From: Larus michahellis
Lineage: Eukaryota > Chordata > Aves > Charadriiformes > Laridae
Assembly (NCBI RefSeq): GCF_964199755.1
Contig: NC_133904.1
Location: forward strand, 124,001-188,000
Direction: 5' to 3'
Length of the DNA stretch: 64,000 nt
Shown here: piece by piece, positions 25,801 to 40,800 of the stretch
Numbering within the stretch: position 1 is the first letter of the stretch
Layout: each line of letters begins with the position of its first letter
The notes under the pieces: generated by a model
Told to the model about the DNA's origin: nothing
What the model saw: only the letters and a program-made list of their open reading frames with translations
Databases searched by the model: none
Position numbers and translations under genes: made by a program

Positions 25801-28800
25801 AGTGGTCTTTTCGCTTTTTTCAACAGAGAACCTACTGTTAGTAAATTTATTGGCTGAAGGGATGCTTTACTGTTCTAAAGCAGTAAAATTAAATACAGGC
25901 AGCCTTCATCCCACCTGACTGTGCAGAGAGTCCGTGTCCTCTCCAGATGCATTCACAGGCTTTTCCTCACTCTCCTCAGTTTGGACATTCGCATCTTGTC
26001 GCCCAGGTCTTTGCCCAGACATACTGGTTCCCACTTCCACCTGTCTACAGATTTCTTCTGACGTTTGTGTTGCTGTTGTAACAGTCGTTGGGGTAAAAAG
26101 ACAGTCTTCTGTAGTTTGAATCCCTTTATTCTTGGTGTTTGCCCACCTCTCTTGGTTTTCATCCATTTTAACAGCTTTACTTGGTTTCTTCTGCATTATT
26201 CTCCCCTCTTCTGTCGGAGTGCTTACAATATCAGTCTCCACAGACTCCCGATCCTCCGCACCAGAAGGTTGTTCATGGCAGTCCTGCAGCATCCTCTGAG
26301 GAATTAGGACCTGTCCACCACTGTCATCTGCCTCGTGCTGCTGGTACTGCCAACCACTGGGATTTTTATGTAATTCAGCATCTTCTTGTGTGCCAGGAAA
26401 ACTGAACAGATTCCCCCTGCAAACCAGTTATAGAGATATCAAAATTACTGACTAAAAAAGCAAGACAATCAATATGCCACCATTCAAGTGGAAGCACTAT
26501 TGAAAAAAACAACCCTGTCAGTCTTTCAATTGCTTCTTAAGATTGCACAGAACTCAGTGAGTCTCAAATTATAAAATAACTTTTCAACATCTCTCAAGCG
26601 ATTCACATGGTAGCACAAGAATGGCTGACCCCTGTAGAGGACTAGGTACTTTTCCAAATGCTAATAAAGCAACCTATACTCCACACATCAGGCACCAACT
26701 ATGCAACATGCTTCTGGAAGTCATGCCATCTTGAAGTTGCTACAGGCTGCTTTAGCACTTCATTGCCTTGAAACTGGTCATCACAGCTAGCGAGAGAAGG
26801 CAGGGGCATAAACACAAAGGCTGTCTAATGTTCTCATTAAAATTTGTCTGCCCTGTCAAAAGCGTTACCAGGTACTATATGGGACTATACACTGCGCCTT
26901 ACTAGAAGTATGTGTTTGGCTTCCCTCCTGTACTTGACGACTTCGAGGAGTGACTGTCTTCCTTTCTGTCTGTACACTGCCCAGCACTGGCACTCCGTAT
27001 TCATTACGGCCTTTAGCATAACTGTTCAATGCTCTTGAAATACAGGTTAATCTTTCTCCATAGACCAAGACCTCACTGCCCCGTCAAAAGAGAATGGAAG
27101 ACACTGAAGACGCAGATTTCTGCACCTGGTACTCCAGCCAGCACCCTTATCACCACAAGATATGCAGCAGCACGGTCCTTTTCAAAGCAACCAGTGACAG
27201 CAAAAATTGATGGACTCGGAAGGGAGACGATAGCAGGAACAGTAACAAACACAATAGGTAAAAAGATCTTGGAACAGGAGAAAGAAAAGGTATTTTAAAC
27301 AGGTGTAAGTATGATCTCAGCCTCTCAAGCCCCAGGTTTTACCAAAGAATCCTAGCCATCTGGAATCACATCGCTGCTCAGTCAAAAAGCTAAGTCCGAT
27401 TACCATGTGAGATACAAACACACAGTACGTATTATACTTACCCCGCTGTCCCCAACCTTCTAAGTCACCCAAAGACAATGACTTAGTGCAATTTCTTTGA
27501 TGTAGAAAAAGCACATGTGCATATAAATCCAACCAGGACTGGCAGGCAAAGACAGTGAGGAGTTACCTAAACGGAGAAGTGGAAAGACCATGACCTCTGG
27601 CCTCATCCTCTCGACGAACTTCACAGACACGACTAAACACAGATGATGCTTTCTGGGAGCTAGCAGTGCAGATTTAAAACAAACAAACAAACAAAAAAGC
27701 ATCAGGGAGTGAGAAAATCCCTTATACAGCAAAACAAGAGTTCTCTAGCCCCTTGAGAAAACAACGGGTACCGAACTTGTTGACCCTCTACAGCCACAGA
27801 ATGAGTGAGAGGATCAGTCTCAAAGGTCAAGAAACAAGCTGCAATTGCATAAGCCTTTCTGTCATTTCTGCAGACAACCTAACAGTCAAGAGCAACGTAA
27901 CAACTCCAGGAAATGTAGTGTGGAAAACTGCAGCGCCATCAGGAGTTTCACCATCTACTATCTCTGGTACCCACCAGTGGACACAGTTAGACCATTTATG
28001 GCTTGCTTCTCAGAATTTTCATGACACCGCAAAAATACTGGGAATGACAGTCATAAAGCAGACCCTGAGAGATCAAGTTCAACCTATACCTACAAAGGCA
28101 ACCCATCCTCAACCAGTGAGGAATGACTGCCACCCATCCTCAGCACCGAGGCATTATTACCATCCAGCATGCAATCCTGTGACAAGAGATACCGAGTTCA
28201 TTTCAAAGTTTTCTCACTGTTTCAAACCATTATACTTCACTTAGATGACTACAGGCCACTACGTTCTGACTCACACGCTTATGAGTACTTACAAACCATA
28301 CACCCTAAAAGCTAAAATCAAGCAATGCTAGGCATTAAATGTGAGACATGACAGATATATATAAATCAAAAGACCAAGGGAGTAACGTGTGTTTTGGTCA
28401 ACACGTTAAACTGTGATTTCAGTATATCGTTGACTTGCTTATATTTCTATCAGCTTCATGTCAAAACAGAATTCTTTTTCAGAACAACTCTGAGATTCTC
28501 TGCAGAAAACTGCACAATAAGGAAAGAAAGCAGAAAAACATGTATTTGGAATTTAAGACGTGGATACGGCAGACTCGCATTCCAGACTGCACAAGACATC
28601 AATTTCTATTTTGATTACAATCCGGAGGCAAAAAGCTGACATTAATAGGAAGCACAAAGCCTGTAGTGAAAGAGTAGATGGAGCACCCACCTTGCCTATG
28701 CACTTAAAACCTGCTCCGAGAGCTAAGGAGTTACTGTCGTGGCTACTGCTAAAAGCGTTCCCTGCTTCTGTGGTTTTTTGTGTTTGGGTTTTTTTTCCCC

Positions 28801-31800
28801 TGCTGGTGGTAATGAGCAGAAAAAGGATCTACCCAGACCTTCCTATTAACTCTGCGCAGCAACAAGCCCAGTTACCTGGCAGCAGCCCCAGCAGCAGCAG
28901 AGAATCCATCTTTCCTGTCACTGGCTGTAGGCTCTGAAACAAGAATGAAGGGAAGGACGGTATCAGTGTCACCTAACAGACTCTCCTGCCTCAACCCTCC
29001 ACGCTCAGCGAGGAGAGAGGCTGAGTAACGCTGAACACAGGGTGCCCAGGCCTCCCCACCCAACTTCTCGTCACGGACCCGAGTTTCTACAAGTTTCGTA
29101 CTTTTAGACTGAATGTCACTGTTCTGATTAAAATGCTGTCAAACTTTTTTGTCCAGATTATACTTTTAAAATCTTTTCTCTCCCAATATAATCAAACTCC
29201 AGTTCCTGTCCTGTGACGCTGATGCTGTACATCAGAGTTTTTAATCTGCTGGAAATACCTTTCCTCACAACAGAGGCCTGCCCTCACACTCCATCCTTGC
29301 TTAGAGCATTGCAGAAACAGAGACCAAAAAGAAAAACCAGAAAAATCACAGAGAATCAGAGACTGTGTCAGGGAATGCCACAAAGAGGTTGTGAGTTAGG
29401 GCTGAGATCTAGGAGGACCTCTTTGAGGTTTCATCCTCTTACTTTCCAAGCTGAATGGCAGGGACTCCTCACTCCCGTCATTCACAGGGGTAACAAGGTT
29501 CATTCGCAGAGAGAGTTTTGCATCAGCCTCAGGAACCCCACAAGAATCTCCTTTCTCGCACACGTCTGACACATCTGCTGATACCATTGCACTTTCCACA
29601 GTGACATTGTTGGTCTCCATCGTGCCCTCTGCTGTAACATCACTAGTTGTTATAGTGCTGTCCGGGCAACTGTCATCCACTGAAAATAGGAACACAAAAA
29701 AAAGTAAACCAAAAAATAGCTACTTTCATTCACATTGCTGGGGTTCAGGTCCCGGTTCTGTTTTGGAGATGCTTCACTGCATGTATATTATCAATAACAG
29801 TGCAGTGGTGGAAATTCCTACCTAGAGTTCTGATGCATGAAAGTTCTGTAGTACAGATATCATCCTCAGCTTGGGACAGAATATTTTACTATTACCCAAG
29901 CAGAAACGCACGCTTCCTTTCATCCAGCAAATGCAGGGTGGTGTTTTGTGAACCCAGCAGAGAAAGTCCTGCTAAAAGATGATGAATACTGGGAACAATC
30001 TTCTTTTAGTCTAAGCTCTTTCACTGCTCAGAGGGGTCTTTTGCATTCTTTAATGGAGTTGCATGTGGGAACGCAGTGAGTACAAGGAAGAAACGTTCGA
30101 TACCACCCCATAGCCAGGGAGCAAACACCTTCACTAGAGACTGAGGAGAGAACATAAGAAGGAAAGCGTGGAGAAGGGACGAGCTCTTCCCAAAGAACAG
30201 CAGTGGGTTTTGCCAAGGTAAGTTTGAGTTATCCCATCAGATCCCACATCAAGAATCAAAACTTCCAAACAGGCTTTCACTGCAGAACGGAGCCATTCGG
30301 GTCAAACTCACCAATTGGTGTGCTGTGTCTTCTGGGTCCCATTTTAAGCTGCCCAATAAGAGGTGGTGTTATGCTGGTCAGGGGCTGAATGACGTCACCC
30401 TCCTTTGGCAAAGTAAAATGAAACGGGGTTCCTAGAAGACAGAGAGCGCCAGGATTAGTAATGTGAGGGGACTAGTTTGGTTACAATACCAAAAGGACAG
30501 GTTCACTGTCCTGTGGAAACAGGGAAAAGCATAACCCTGGTGCTGTCCTGTACAAAACCCCCTGAACAGCTACTGGTTTCAGTAACTGATCTTCCTCATA
30601 TTTTGCGTGGAAAGTTTCTCTCAGTGAAAATCTGGGCTGCGGTCAACTTGATGCTGCTGTCCCCAGGTGCTAGATAAAAGCGAGACTAAATATCCTGACA
30701 GGAACAGGACTTTTACAGAATGCAGCTTTGCTTCAGAAGTGCTCAGGATTTTCCACTGAAAAGGGAGATGAGGCCAGAAGCAGAAACAAAGGCTAGGACA
30801 GAAGTGAATTGGCAGAGGTACATGTTGCCTGAATTAATAACCTGAAACTTACACAGAATGATGCTTAGTATCAAACAGCCTTGGATAAAAGTTTAGCAGA
30901 TATACTTCAGATAGCCACCTATGAGCCTGAATAATTAGTAGCTGTCAAATAAGGGTTAGGTGATGACAGCAGAAACTTGCCTGGAAAGTAAGCGTGAAGA
31001 GAAGTAACAGATACCGCAGTTTCATAACCGGCTGCAGGCTGCCACCAGAAGGGCTGGCCCCGTCCTCCCCAGTACTTCTGCCCCTTCTGGTGCAGTCTCC
31101 AGCACGGAGGGTCTGCAGGGCCTCCCAGCCAAGGTAGCCTAACACATCAGGGAAACTGTGCCTTTCTGGATTTACCATGTGCAGAACTTGCAGGATTTAA
31201 CAGGTAAAACACATTCAAAACATAGTAAAATGCTCCTCCTTTTGCCTCACCCCATACCATTTATTTGCAAACCTTCAACATCGCCCATCAGTAATTTGCA
31301 GGCTGCATTCTTTCCAAATTGCACAGAAGTATTTAACAAAACTAACAGAATAACCCTCTCCTCCCCGCACTGAGGTCAAAATAGGTTTTCATAATTTTTG
31401 TCACTATCTTTCTTTGTCCCTTTTTCCTAAAACTGTATTTGTTCTTTGGATTTCCTTCAAGATATTACTTGAATAATGCAAGTCACAATTTACACAACTC
31501 CCGAATTTTAAGAAGCATGTATTAAAAAAAAAGACTCAAAACTAAACAGTATTGGAAAATTGTTAGTTAAGGTCATGAGATCACAAATTCAAGTTACTTG
31601 AAGAGCTAGTTCTCAATATTCAGATCCAATTCTTAGTTACAGCCAGATGCAGTGCATCATTCTTCAGTTACACAAGTCGCTGACATATGATTTAAACAAG
31701 TACCTTGTGGCAAATGAAACCGTAAATACATGACAAGGACACAACATCCTCACAGAAAAAAAATCCAACCAGTGAAAAGCTATCTACAGCGCATTTGAAA

Positions 31801-34800
31801 ACTTTCAAAGCCACCACTTGCCCAACTGTCACAAGTTTTAAAGATACGGTTCAGCAACTGCAGTGTCCTTGAGATCAACCTAAGGACTTCAGTGCATTCT
31901 TGGTGGGGGGAGGTATTTCACAGTGCAACGTTACTCACCCTTCAGGGGTACACCACATATCGAAAGGCCAACTACCATTCCTCACAAACAGCTTATGAAT
32001 GCCTGTCATATCTTGACCTATAGGAGATCTCCATTTAAAAAGCCTTTTATTTAAAAACTGAAGTCTTTAGAAACTCCACTGAATTTTGATTGCTTTAGCT
32101 ACCACAGTCCGTTCTAGCCTACAAATCCCCATTTAGCAGGCTAATAACAAGTGATCAAAAGAATTTATGAAATGATCAGCCTGCATTTTAATAAGAGATA
32201 ATCTAGTTACTAAACCAACAGATACCATTGGAGAAAGCAAAGAAGCTTTCACACTCACAAGACCTGAAAAAATGCATACGCCTGAAAGCTTAATTGCTTT
32301 CACATAACTGCATCAACTGTTGTAAAAACGAAAGAAGGTTAATTCTCTCTACACGCTTTTCTTACGCCCTTAATACCATCACCCTAAAACATTTCCTTTT
32401 ATCTTTCAGCATCAAAAGACTGGGTCTTTCTTTGGCCCACTTAGTCTCTCTCAAGTTTGCTTAGTGCTAAGGTATCAAAACTTTCATTTGCTCGGGTAAT
32501 GCTTTCACGGGGAGAGCTGGGTGTCTCTGGCACAGCGCAGATGGCAACCACCAGCATAGCACAAAACTGCACCCTCGCACGGGAAGGAGGCAAAGGAATC
32601 TCCCGACTCCGAGTCAAACTAAGTGAAGCAGAGATATCATCCTCTTCTCTAGGTGAAACGATAAGTCCCACTGCCTTTTCTGCATACTGTGGTACTTCTT
32701 GCACACTGCTACGACATGGATGGCCAGCCTGCAGCCCACGCAGTTCAAGCGCAGCTCCCTCTGCTCTACCTCTTCTCTCCTACCCATCAGCTCTACAAGG
32801 GACGTGGCACATCCGCCGTGGCTCTCAGCCATGTGAACATCTGCAGAGGAGGCCAGCAGTCGTGGACAGCCTGTGCATACAGAAGGGAGGGGAAAAAAAC
32901 CCCAAACCACCACCCTAAAGAACCCCATGCCTTTTATTCATGAACTTTTGCTTTCTCTTTCCAAACACCCTTTCTTAGCTCTGTTCTTAACTCACTAGCA
33001 CAACTATTTAATAGAAGGACAAAAATTACAATAGGTAATTCCTATCTAGCTGTGATATAACTAAAAGACCCCATTAGAAAATAAGAAAATAAGCAACAGC
33101 TTTACTTAATCTTCCAGATTAAGAATCATCGCTCTAGCCAGGCCTGAGGCAATGTTAAAAAAATTTAAGAGCTTGACAACACAGCTCTTAATTATTCTAA
33201 TATAAATACTTTTTATTTAACCTGGTGTGTTTAAACTTCATCATAACTATGTTAACTGCACTGCTTATCTGTTTCTTCTTTATTTTATATTACCAGTAAA
33301 AAGAAAATTTTCTGAATAAGGCTTTGTATGCACAAAATTGTGCAATCTACAAAAAAGATTTCACGGACAACCACAACTTCTATAAACTCCATGGAGTCCT
33401 AGAAAAAGACTGTATCTTAAGAATACTGTATCTAAAACTTCATAATTCAACCTCACATTAAATAACACTTGAGCTCCTGCAATCTTTGCACCTCCCTAAT
33501 AGACTCAATAGAAGGGAAATAGATTTTCTGATACTAATAACAAGTTCCTTCATTTTTGCCACATGCCATTTTCTACATAAAATTGAAGTTCTTAAAGTTT
33601 TCAGAATTAGGGGTATCAGATGAAACTAATACCCGGTGACACAGAGCTGTTTTTTTACCCAGTATATAATCTAAGCTGACAAACTTCCTAATGCAGGAAG
33701 CTTTGAAGCCTAAAAGTTTACAGAGCTTCAAAAAAAACACCCAAAACCATGCATGGCAATCCCATGGTGGGGGAGAAAAAACACACCTATCCAAGATAAC
33801 AAAAACCAAAGACTCAGCACGTTCCTAAACCATACTTTCCCTGGCGGTGAACGAAAGACTTCAGAAGTATCTCCCCGCTGCATTTTTGTCCTTATCCTCA
33901 GCCATATGCATCTGCCATTCAATACTGGGGGAACTTGTATACCAACTTGGACTGATGCAGTATAACTGCTCTTCTGACTGATGCAGCATCTCAATTCACA
34001 GAGACCAGGACTGTCAGTCTTCAGCTCAGAGTTATCACAAAGGCACAATGACCTATTGCAGCCCCTAAGTGGGAAAGATTGAAAAAATCCCACTCCAACA
34101 ACAACAACAGTGGCAACAAAATAATCTAACACTAACAAAGAAGGCGGTCTTCTTGGTTCACAGAGTATCTCAAAACATGATGATTCAGATTTTGCCTGCA
34201 GTCTCCAAAATCTGTCACTGAAGCTTCTTCTTTTTCTAATTTGAAAAATACTGCATGATTCAATTGTACCACTTATAAACGCTTCCCCTAAATATCATTA
34301 GAGAGGCAGCCTAGATACAATGTTGCTTTGGATAAAATGTTTAGACACATCTAAATAAGGCAAACTAAGAACTTAAATCTGAAATTGATGACACTAATGT
34401 CTGGATTGACAAAACAACTCACTGAATTGCCTCCAGCACATTACTTGCTTAGCACCAGTTCCCTAAGCCAACAAAGCCTCTACTGTCAGAGAATGCACTA
34501 AATTAAAAAAACCAAACAAACAAACAAAACAAACCCCAAACCCACACACATTGCATTTTTGGCCAACTGAAATACTTTACTTTCACGCTTAACAATGAAG
34601 CGTTTTGCTGTAACGTTCTGAAAGAACATGACGGTCACTAGTTATGGGATGTTAAAGAATGCAAAACCAAAAGAGCTCCCACACATCTGACTGGTCCTAC
34701 CGCATTCAGAAAAAAGGGTGCAAAAGTTACATCATTTAAATTGCCACAACAGCTGGTATATTAAGCAGTGCTCAACAGTACAGATTAATTCATATTGAGT

Positions 34801-37800
34801 TTTTAATAAACGAAGAAGATATCAGAACCCCTAAAGTATGGGAATTTTTACATGACTAAACCATATACTTAGCTCAAAATAAAGTAACCATTGCAGAAGT
34901 TGTTCTCAGATGTCAGTGATATTAAAAAGCTGTGGCCACAAGGATCCATACTCCTTGAAAATAATTTGAACTTTATTGTGCTTTAAAATAGGTCAAGAGA
35001 TACCTTTAGCAAAGTCTAGTTTGAAAACTGCGATTACCTTTTGCTGGAAGTCTCTCCAAAACTGATGACCTGCAGAAGCATTCAAATCTCTTTTCCACAC
35101 CTCGCTGTAATCTAACTTCTACAGGTATCAATATTTACCTGTCATTCTTACCTTACAACGTAAGACACTACCTTCATCCTACTTCTTAGCGTCTCGAGAT
35201 TCTTCTCAACAGCCAATTCCATACTATTAAATGGTTATCTTTCTCAAACTTGTCAGCAAATTATATTAAAAACACACGTAAGTATTACGCTCAATCCCTC
35301 TTCATCCAAGTCTCCATCTAGCACTTCAAAGTCATCTCACCTACTTCTGTTCAGACATAAAGAAGAAAGCTCTTCATCTTGCTCCTTTTTGAAATCTGCC
35401 ATTTTGACCTTTCCAAACAGGATCACATGTTCCAGAAGTCAGCACGGTTCAAGGTCACAAGAACTGAAGAAAAGGGGAGGGAACCACATAAGAACAAGCT
35501 CTAAAGGCTTTCAGGAAGAAACAGCCAAAGCTGCCATAACCGGCAGTAAGGATCAGTTTGTAACTGGAAAAATTAGACAAGTAGTTCAGAATACAGTAAT
35601 AAAAAATATTGGACTTGTGAGACTGATGTGAGAAGTTTTGAAGAAATGTACAGGTCTCGGAAAAAAACCCAAATATAAACCGGCAGAGAAAATAAGGGAT
35701 GTCCCTCACTGACGAAGAATAGAGAATTATTCAGACTGGTTATTAACTGAGTACATAAAGGAAAAAAAAAGGCGGAGTGTTAGGAAATGTTTTCTTTAAG
35801 CAGTGTATCTTACACTAATTTCTCAAAAGGAAAAACTAGAGAACATAATCACTTGAACAAAGTTCTGCAGAACAGACTACAGGGCTATATAACAATACCA
35901 TGATCTTTGTGTCATAAGAGACATTCTACGTAGCCCACAGTTTTCCAAGTTCCACAAATCAAAATCACAGACTGGTCAATCTGAATCTATCAGATGTTTC
36001 ACAAACATCTTCCCAGCTAGACATCTCATTTAATTCTCATAGCACTGCACAATTCTATTGATTTTCCATTGCACTCCACTGAAGGACTTAGATAATTCAC
36101 AGAGCAAAAGTTACCTAGCAAAACAGTGTAAAGAGTTAAATAAACCTCTACTAACATACTGGTCTGTTCAGCAGATGTAAAGACAACCATCACCTATTGA
36201 CAACTACTGTTTTCAGACCCTCAACTTTCATAATCACCAACTTCAGCAGACTTAAAGTCACCTACCGCCATCATAAGAAGGGGGAAACTCTCACTCTCTG
36301 CAGTTTAATGAAAGACTACATAGCTCTCAAAAATGTGTACCGTTCAAGGCAAAGCTCTAGTAAAACTTTGTTTTCTATAATTTTCTCATTTGAGGAGTAT
36401 AGAACTCCATTTTAAAATGAAGCCAACTAAGAGGCAAAAACTCCACAAAACTCAGATATAGCATCCCACATTTCTTGTATAACTACACAACTGCATGTTA
36501 AGGGATTTCAACGCATCATGACAATACCTGCCGAGAGACAGCTTACACGCAAGTGAAAAGCCATTCTACTTTAAAACAATCTCAAGATAAATTTGCTGTA
36601 TGTAGCTCAAAGCTGCTCTACACTCCCCCACAAAGAAAATTCTCCTCTAAGAATGAAAAAAAGAAAAAAAAAGTAAGGAGACCTACAAGAGGGAAAGTAC
36701 AGATTACCACACACCCTTTTCCTTTCAAGGACACTACCGTTGCTGCTTCCAGGGGGGGAAAAAAAAGTTACAAATATCCCTGAGTATTGCCAAAGTCACA
36801 ACATTCTGAGTTCTGAAAGCTGCTCTGCATTTCTGCCATAAAACAGCAAGTGTTAGGAACAAGAATTACCTTATCATTCTTACCTGCAGTAGTGTGACAA
36901 AGGGGAAAAAAGTAAAGGCATGTTACGCATGTAACACCGTAACTTGTAGTGCTGCTCTGAAGACACCGTTCAACATGCATCCAAGATCAGTGCTCCCTAA
37001 AAACACTGAGGATTGTACACAGCTGTCCTTGGCATTATTCAAAATATATACCTGTGAACTACTAACCTAAATTCACTTACCACTGGAAGGGCTGGGGGAT
37101 TTAGCTGTTGCCTTCTCCGATGGCTGCATCTGCTCTTCTTGCTCCAGGTTCCTCGTCGTTACAGTGTCCTCCGCATTCTCTGGCACCCGATTCTCCTGCT
37201 GAGTCACCAGCATGTCAACCCCTCTCTCTTGAAGTGGTGACTGATTCCCTATTATCGTTATCTGTCCTAATTCTGAACAACCTGGATGTTTTTTGTCACA
37301 CAACACCACCTCCAATGGAATGTCACTCTTTAGCTTAGGAAACAAATTGTTGTGCTGTTCCAGAAACTCCCCTACAGAAGGCTTAGATAAAACTTTATCG
37401 AGCTTTGGCATGTTTTCCAATGAAGCCTTAAAGGACAGTTTATCCATACTATTTGCGTCTCCAGTGCCAGAAGTACAACCTTTTGAAGTTTCTTTTCCCT
37501 GGCTCTCTGGTCCAATCTCTTCTAATTCTTGGGCCTGATCAGACAATTTTTTGCTATTTTTACAAGAATCATCAGCAAATTCCACTTCCATATCTTCATG
37601 ACACTGTACTTCCCTTTCAAGAATAAGCCTCTGAGAAAGGCACCCAACTTCATCTATTTGCTTCTCTCTTACTTGCAGCTTTTCTTCTTGTTCTTCACAT
37701 TGAGTCTCAGGAACTGCCTCAGGTTCAGAAGTCTCTTCCAATGGACAATCCTCAGACTGTGCTTCTCTACCCTGAGCATATGACGAAGTCTCAGGCAGAC

Positions 37801-40800
37801 CAGACTGACCTGCAGCAGCCTGACTTCCAGAAATACACTCAATCTCCTGACGAGCTGTAGGAGCTAATGACGCATCTCCTGCTACATCTGCACTAACTAT
37901 CTGCATTACAGGCTTTCCTGCAGTCTGTAAATCATCCTTTTTTGCTTTTTCACAGTTTTCAGAGAGGGCTTGATCACCTGCATCCAGGCTCAGTTTTATG
38001 CTGTCATTCTTCACAGAACAGAGTCTCAAGTTTGAGGCCTCGCATCCAGAAACTCTCTCTACCTGTGTGGTTTCGCTCTCTTGGCCCATATTCAGAGAGC
38101 CTGAACTGAGGTCTGTGTTTGTGGGCTGGCTACATTCACTTGCAGAAAGCATCAGCTTACAGGACTCAGGAGGCTGTGACCCAGAGTCACCTGTAGGCAT
38201 CTTTGACAAAGCATCTGTGGAACCAGAGAGATCTCCCGGTAAGCATAAATGGGTTAAAGCACCAGCTTTTTCTTCTCCTTCAGGCTTCTTCTCTGGGCTC
38301 TGAGTTGGAATAAAGATATCCTAAAATGAAAAAAGTGGGACATGGAGCATCAGGGCATCCTGGGTAGGACTGTTTATTTGTTTTTCCAAGAACGTTACAC
38401 TGGATTATGGAGCACAGCAAGCTCAGCACAAAGCTACAAATAAAAAAAACCTCCAAACTTCCCCCCCTCCATTTGTATAAGTCATAATTGCCCCGTTCGT
38501 GCTGAGAAAAATTATCACCACCCATTACTTTTTAGTACCTCTGTGGCAAAGTCAGACAGAATCCTTGGTACACCTCTCTCACTACCAAATCATGAGGTAC
38601 AGGTCAAGTATTGCAAATTAGTATCTATTTTTAGTCAAAAAGGTTCTGGGAAGATTCTCTGGAGGAATCTATTATATTAGCATGAAAGCCGCTTTCAACT
38701 AAGGAGAAGCCCTGCTTCAACTACTGGTCTCTAGTACAACCTTACTATTTTCTGCCTGAAGTTGATGAAATTTGTAATTTTAAGCTATAAAGCCACCAAC
38801 TGTCTGCTAAAACCATTTCAACTGTCTGCAATAACTTCCAGAATCAAAAAGCACAAAGGAAACAACAGATAATAAGAATAAGCAACTTGAAAAATGCAGT
38901 AAATGAAGTCTAGCCTTGTAGAAGAATACAAATGATTCATTACAAAACAGCTTCACTTTCTCTATGACAAATGATGTTAAGGTCTCTCCTGATAAAAGTC
39001 TAATTTATGACACAGTTTGAAATGCAGTATGCCCAGTTCAGCATCAGAAAGCAGTAGCCTTTCAAAGAGAAAAAGGAAAAAAAGCAACACAAAAAAGGCT
39101 TCTAGCATAGATTAAAAAGACAACAAATATTTTGTTCAGTAACTCACTATGCCCTCTTAAGCTGTTCCACATTTTCTCTGCAGGATAAACTGCCACACAG
39201 TATGATCAACATAGAACTGCGACTGGGGGGAACAGGGAAGCTCGTGAGATCCAGCTTATTAGGGAAGCTCAACACAGAAGCAGGGAGGTTGACTGAAACA
39301 CACATCTTCTCCAACAGCGGTATAAAAACCTCTGAAAAGATATCTACATGAGCCCTTACATGAGAGAACTCTGGTTGTGATGGTATAGGAACAGATCCAG
39401 GAAAGAAGGCCGGGGCACTCTGGGACACTGGAGTTGAAACCTGTGGTAGGACAAGAGGTCCTGGTGGGACACATGGGATGGCCACCTCCAGTAGCGTATC
39501 TCCTCTCTGCTTCTGCATCAGCTCTCTTCCTTCTGCAGGGATAGATACATCCATCTGTTCATCTGGTTTGAAAGAGCAGAAAATACATTACTAGCAAATT
39601 CGACCTCTGGTCATACCTAAAGTTTCCATCATTCTATTAAAAGACTTGTCTTCAGTGGTGTATACGACTTTCTCATACTTTAATGGGTGAATCTAAAATC
39701 TTCTCTCCAGGTGAATTCTCTTTTTTTTTTGTTCTTTAGGGGGGAGGAGGAAGTGTCATCAACAAAAACATCCCTATCCTTAAAAGTGGGGGGGCGGGGG
39801 GAAGGAAGTGTTTTGTTCAGAATTCATATAATTATTTTGCTACAGGTCTAGAACTTCTGCAATTAGAAAGAGATATCTGAAATTCATAAAAAACATTTCC
39901 CCAAGTTTGTTTTTTTTTTACCCCTTTTGCTATCTTCATTAAAATGCAATCAGATTCAGACCCTGACTAACAAAATATCTATTCTAAAAGTATTTCATAT
40001 TTTGTAACAGGAATCTCACAGAAAAGAATGTTGATTTTGTACCATATTAAAAGTCTGCATAGATGGATATCTTATCCCTGATGGCAAATGGGTACTTAGA
40101 GAAAACGTATAAGAATCGAGGTATCATATAGAACAATCCCTCTTTGGAATGGTGTTCCAGAATAAACACATACAACGTACAAAAACTCTTTAAAATATTG
40201 TCCAAGTCATCCAAGCTAACGTAAAATAACTACTATGATGCAGTCCTCCTCTGTCCTTTCTATTGCCCCAACAGCATACACTTAATACAGATACCTGATG
40301 CCTGCCTATAGCAAGAATGGCTTGTCCCTAAGAAAGAAGGACAATTGCAAGCAGCAATTTGTACCCCATACTAAGGGCTTCCCATCTTTCAAGTGAAGGG
40401 GAGCTAGGTGACAGTACTAATTTTAGTATGATAGCTATGCAGAAAAACATTGACAGCACATCAGCATCTGACTCAAATACAGATCTCTCTTCACCTAACT
40501 CTTTCAGTGTTCTCAATTCTGCTTTACTCTTTAAATATAATTTTAGCAGGTTTTGAAAAGGCTGCACGCTCAGACTAAACCACAGGGCAGAGAAACACAA
40601 CCACAGACCCATATGCAGAAAATTTTACCTTTTGCTTGCTCCTGTTCAGTAGGACTGCTGGGGACAAGTGCATTGCATCCAAAGGCAACAGGGGCAGGAG
40701 TAACTAGGCCCGAAGAGACACTGCAGACCGAGAAAAAGGGAACATGGAAAAGAAGAGAATGCATCACCAGAAAATGCATTAACTTCTCCCCAAATGTAGC

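Noticed and set aside
27753-28244. 163-codon plus-strand open frame in a TP53BP1 intron
   Set aside because: No family resemblance, no splice or promoter context, antisense to the gene.
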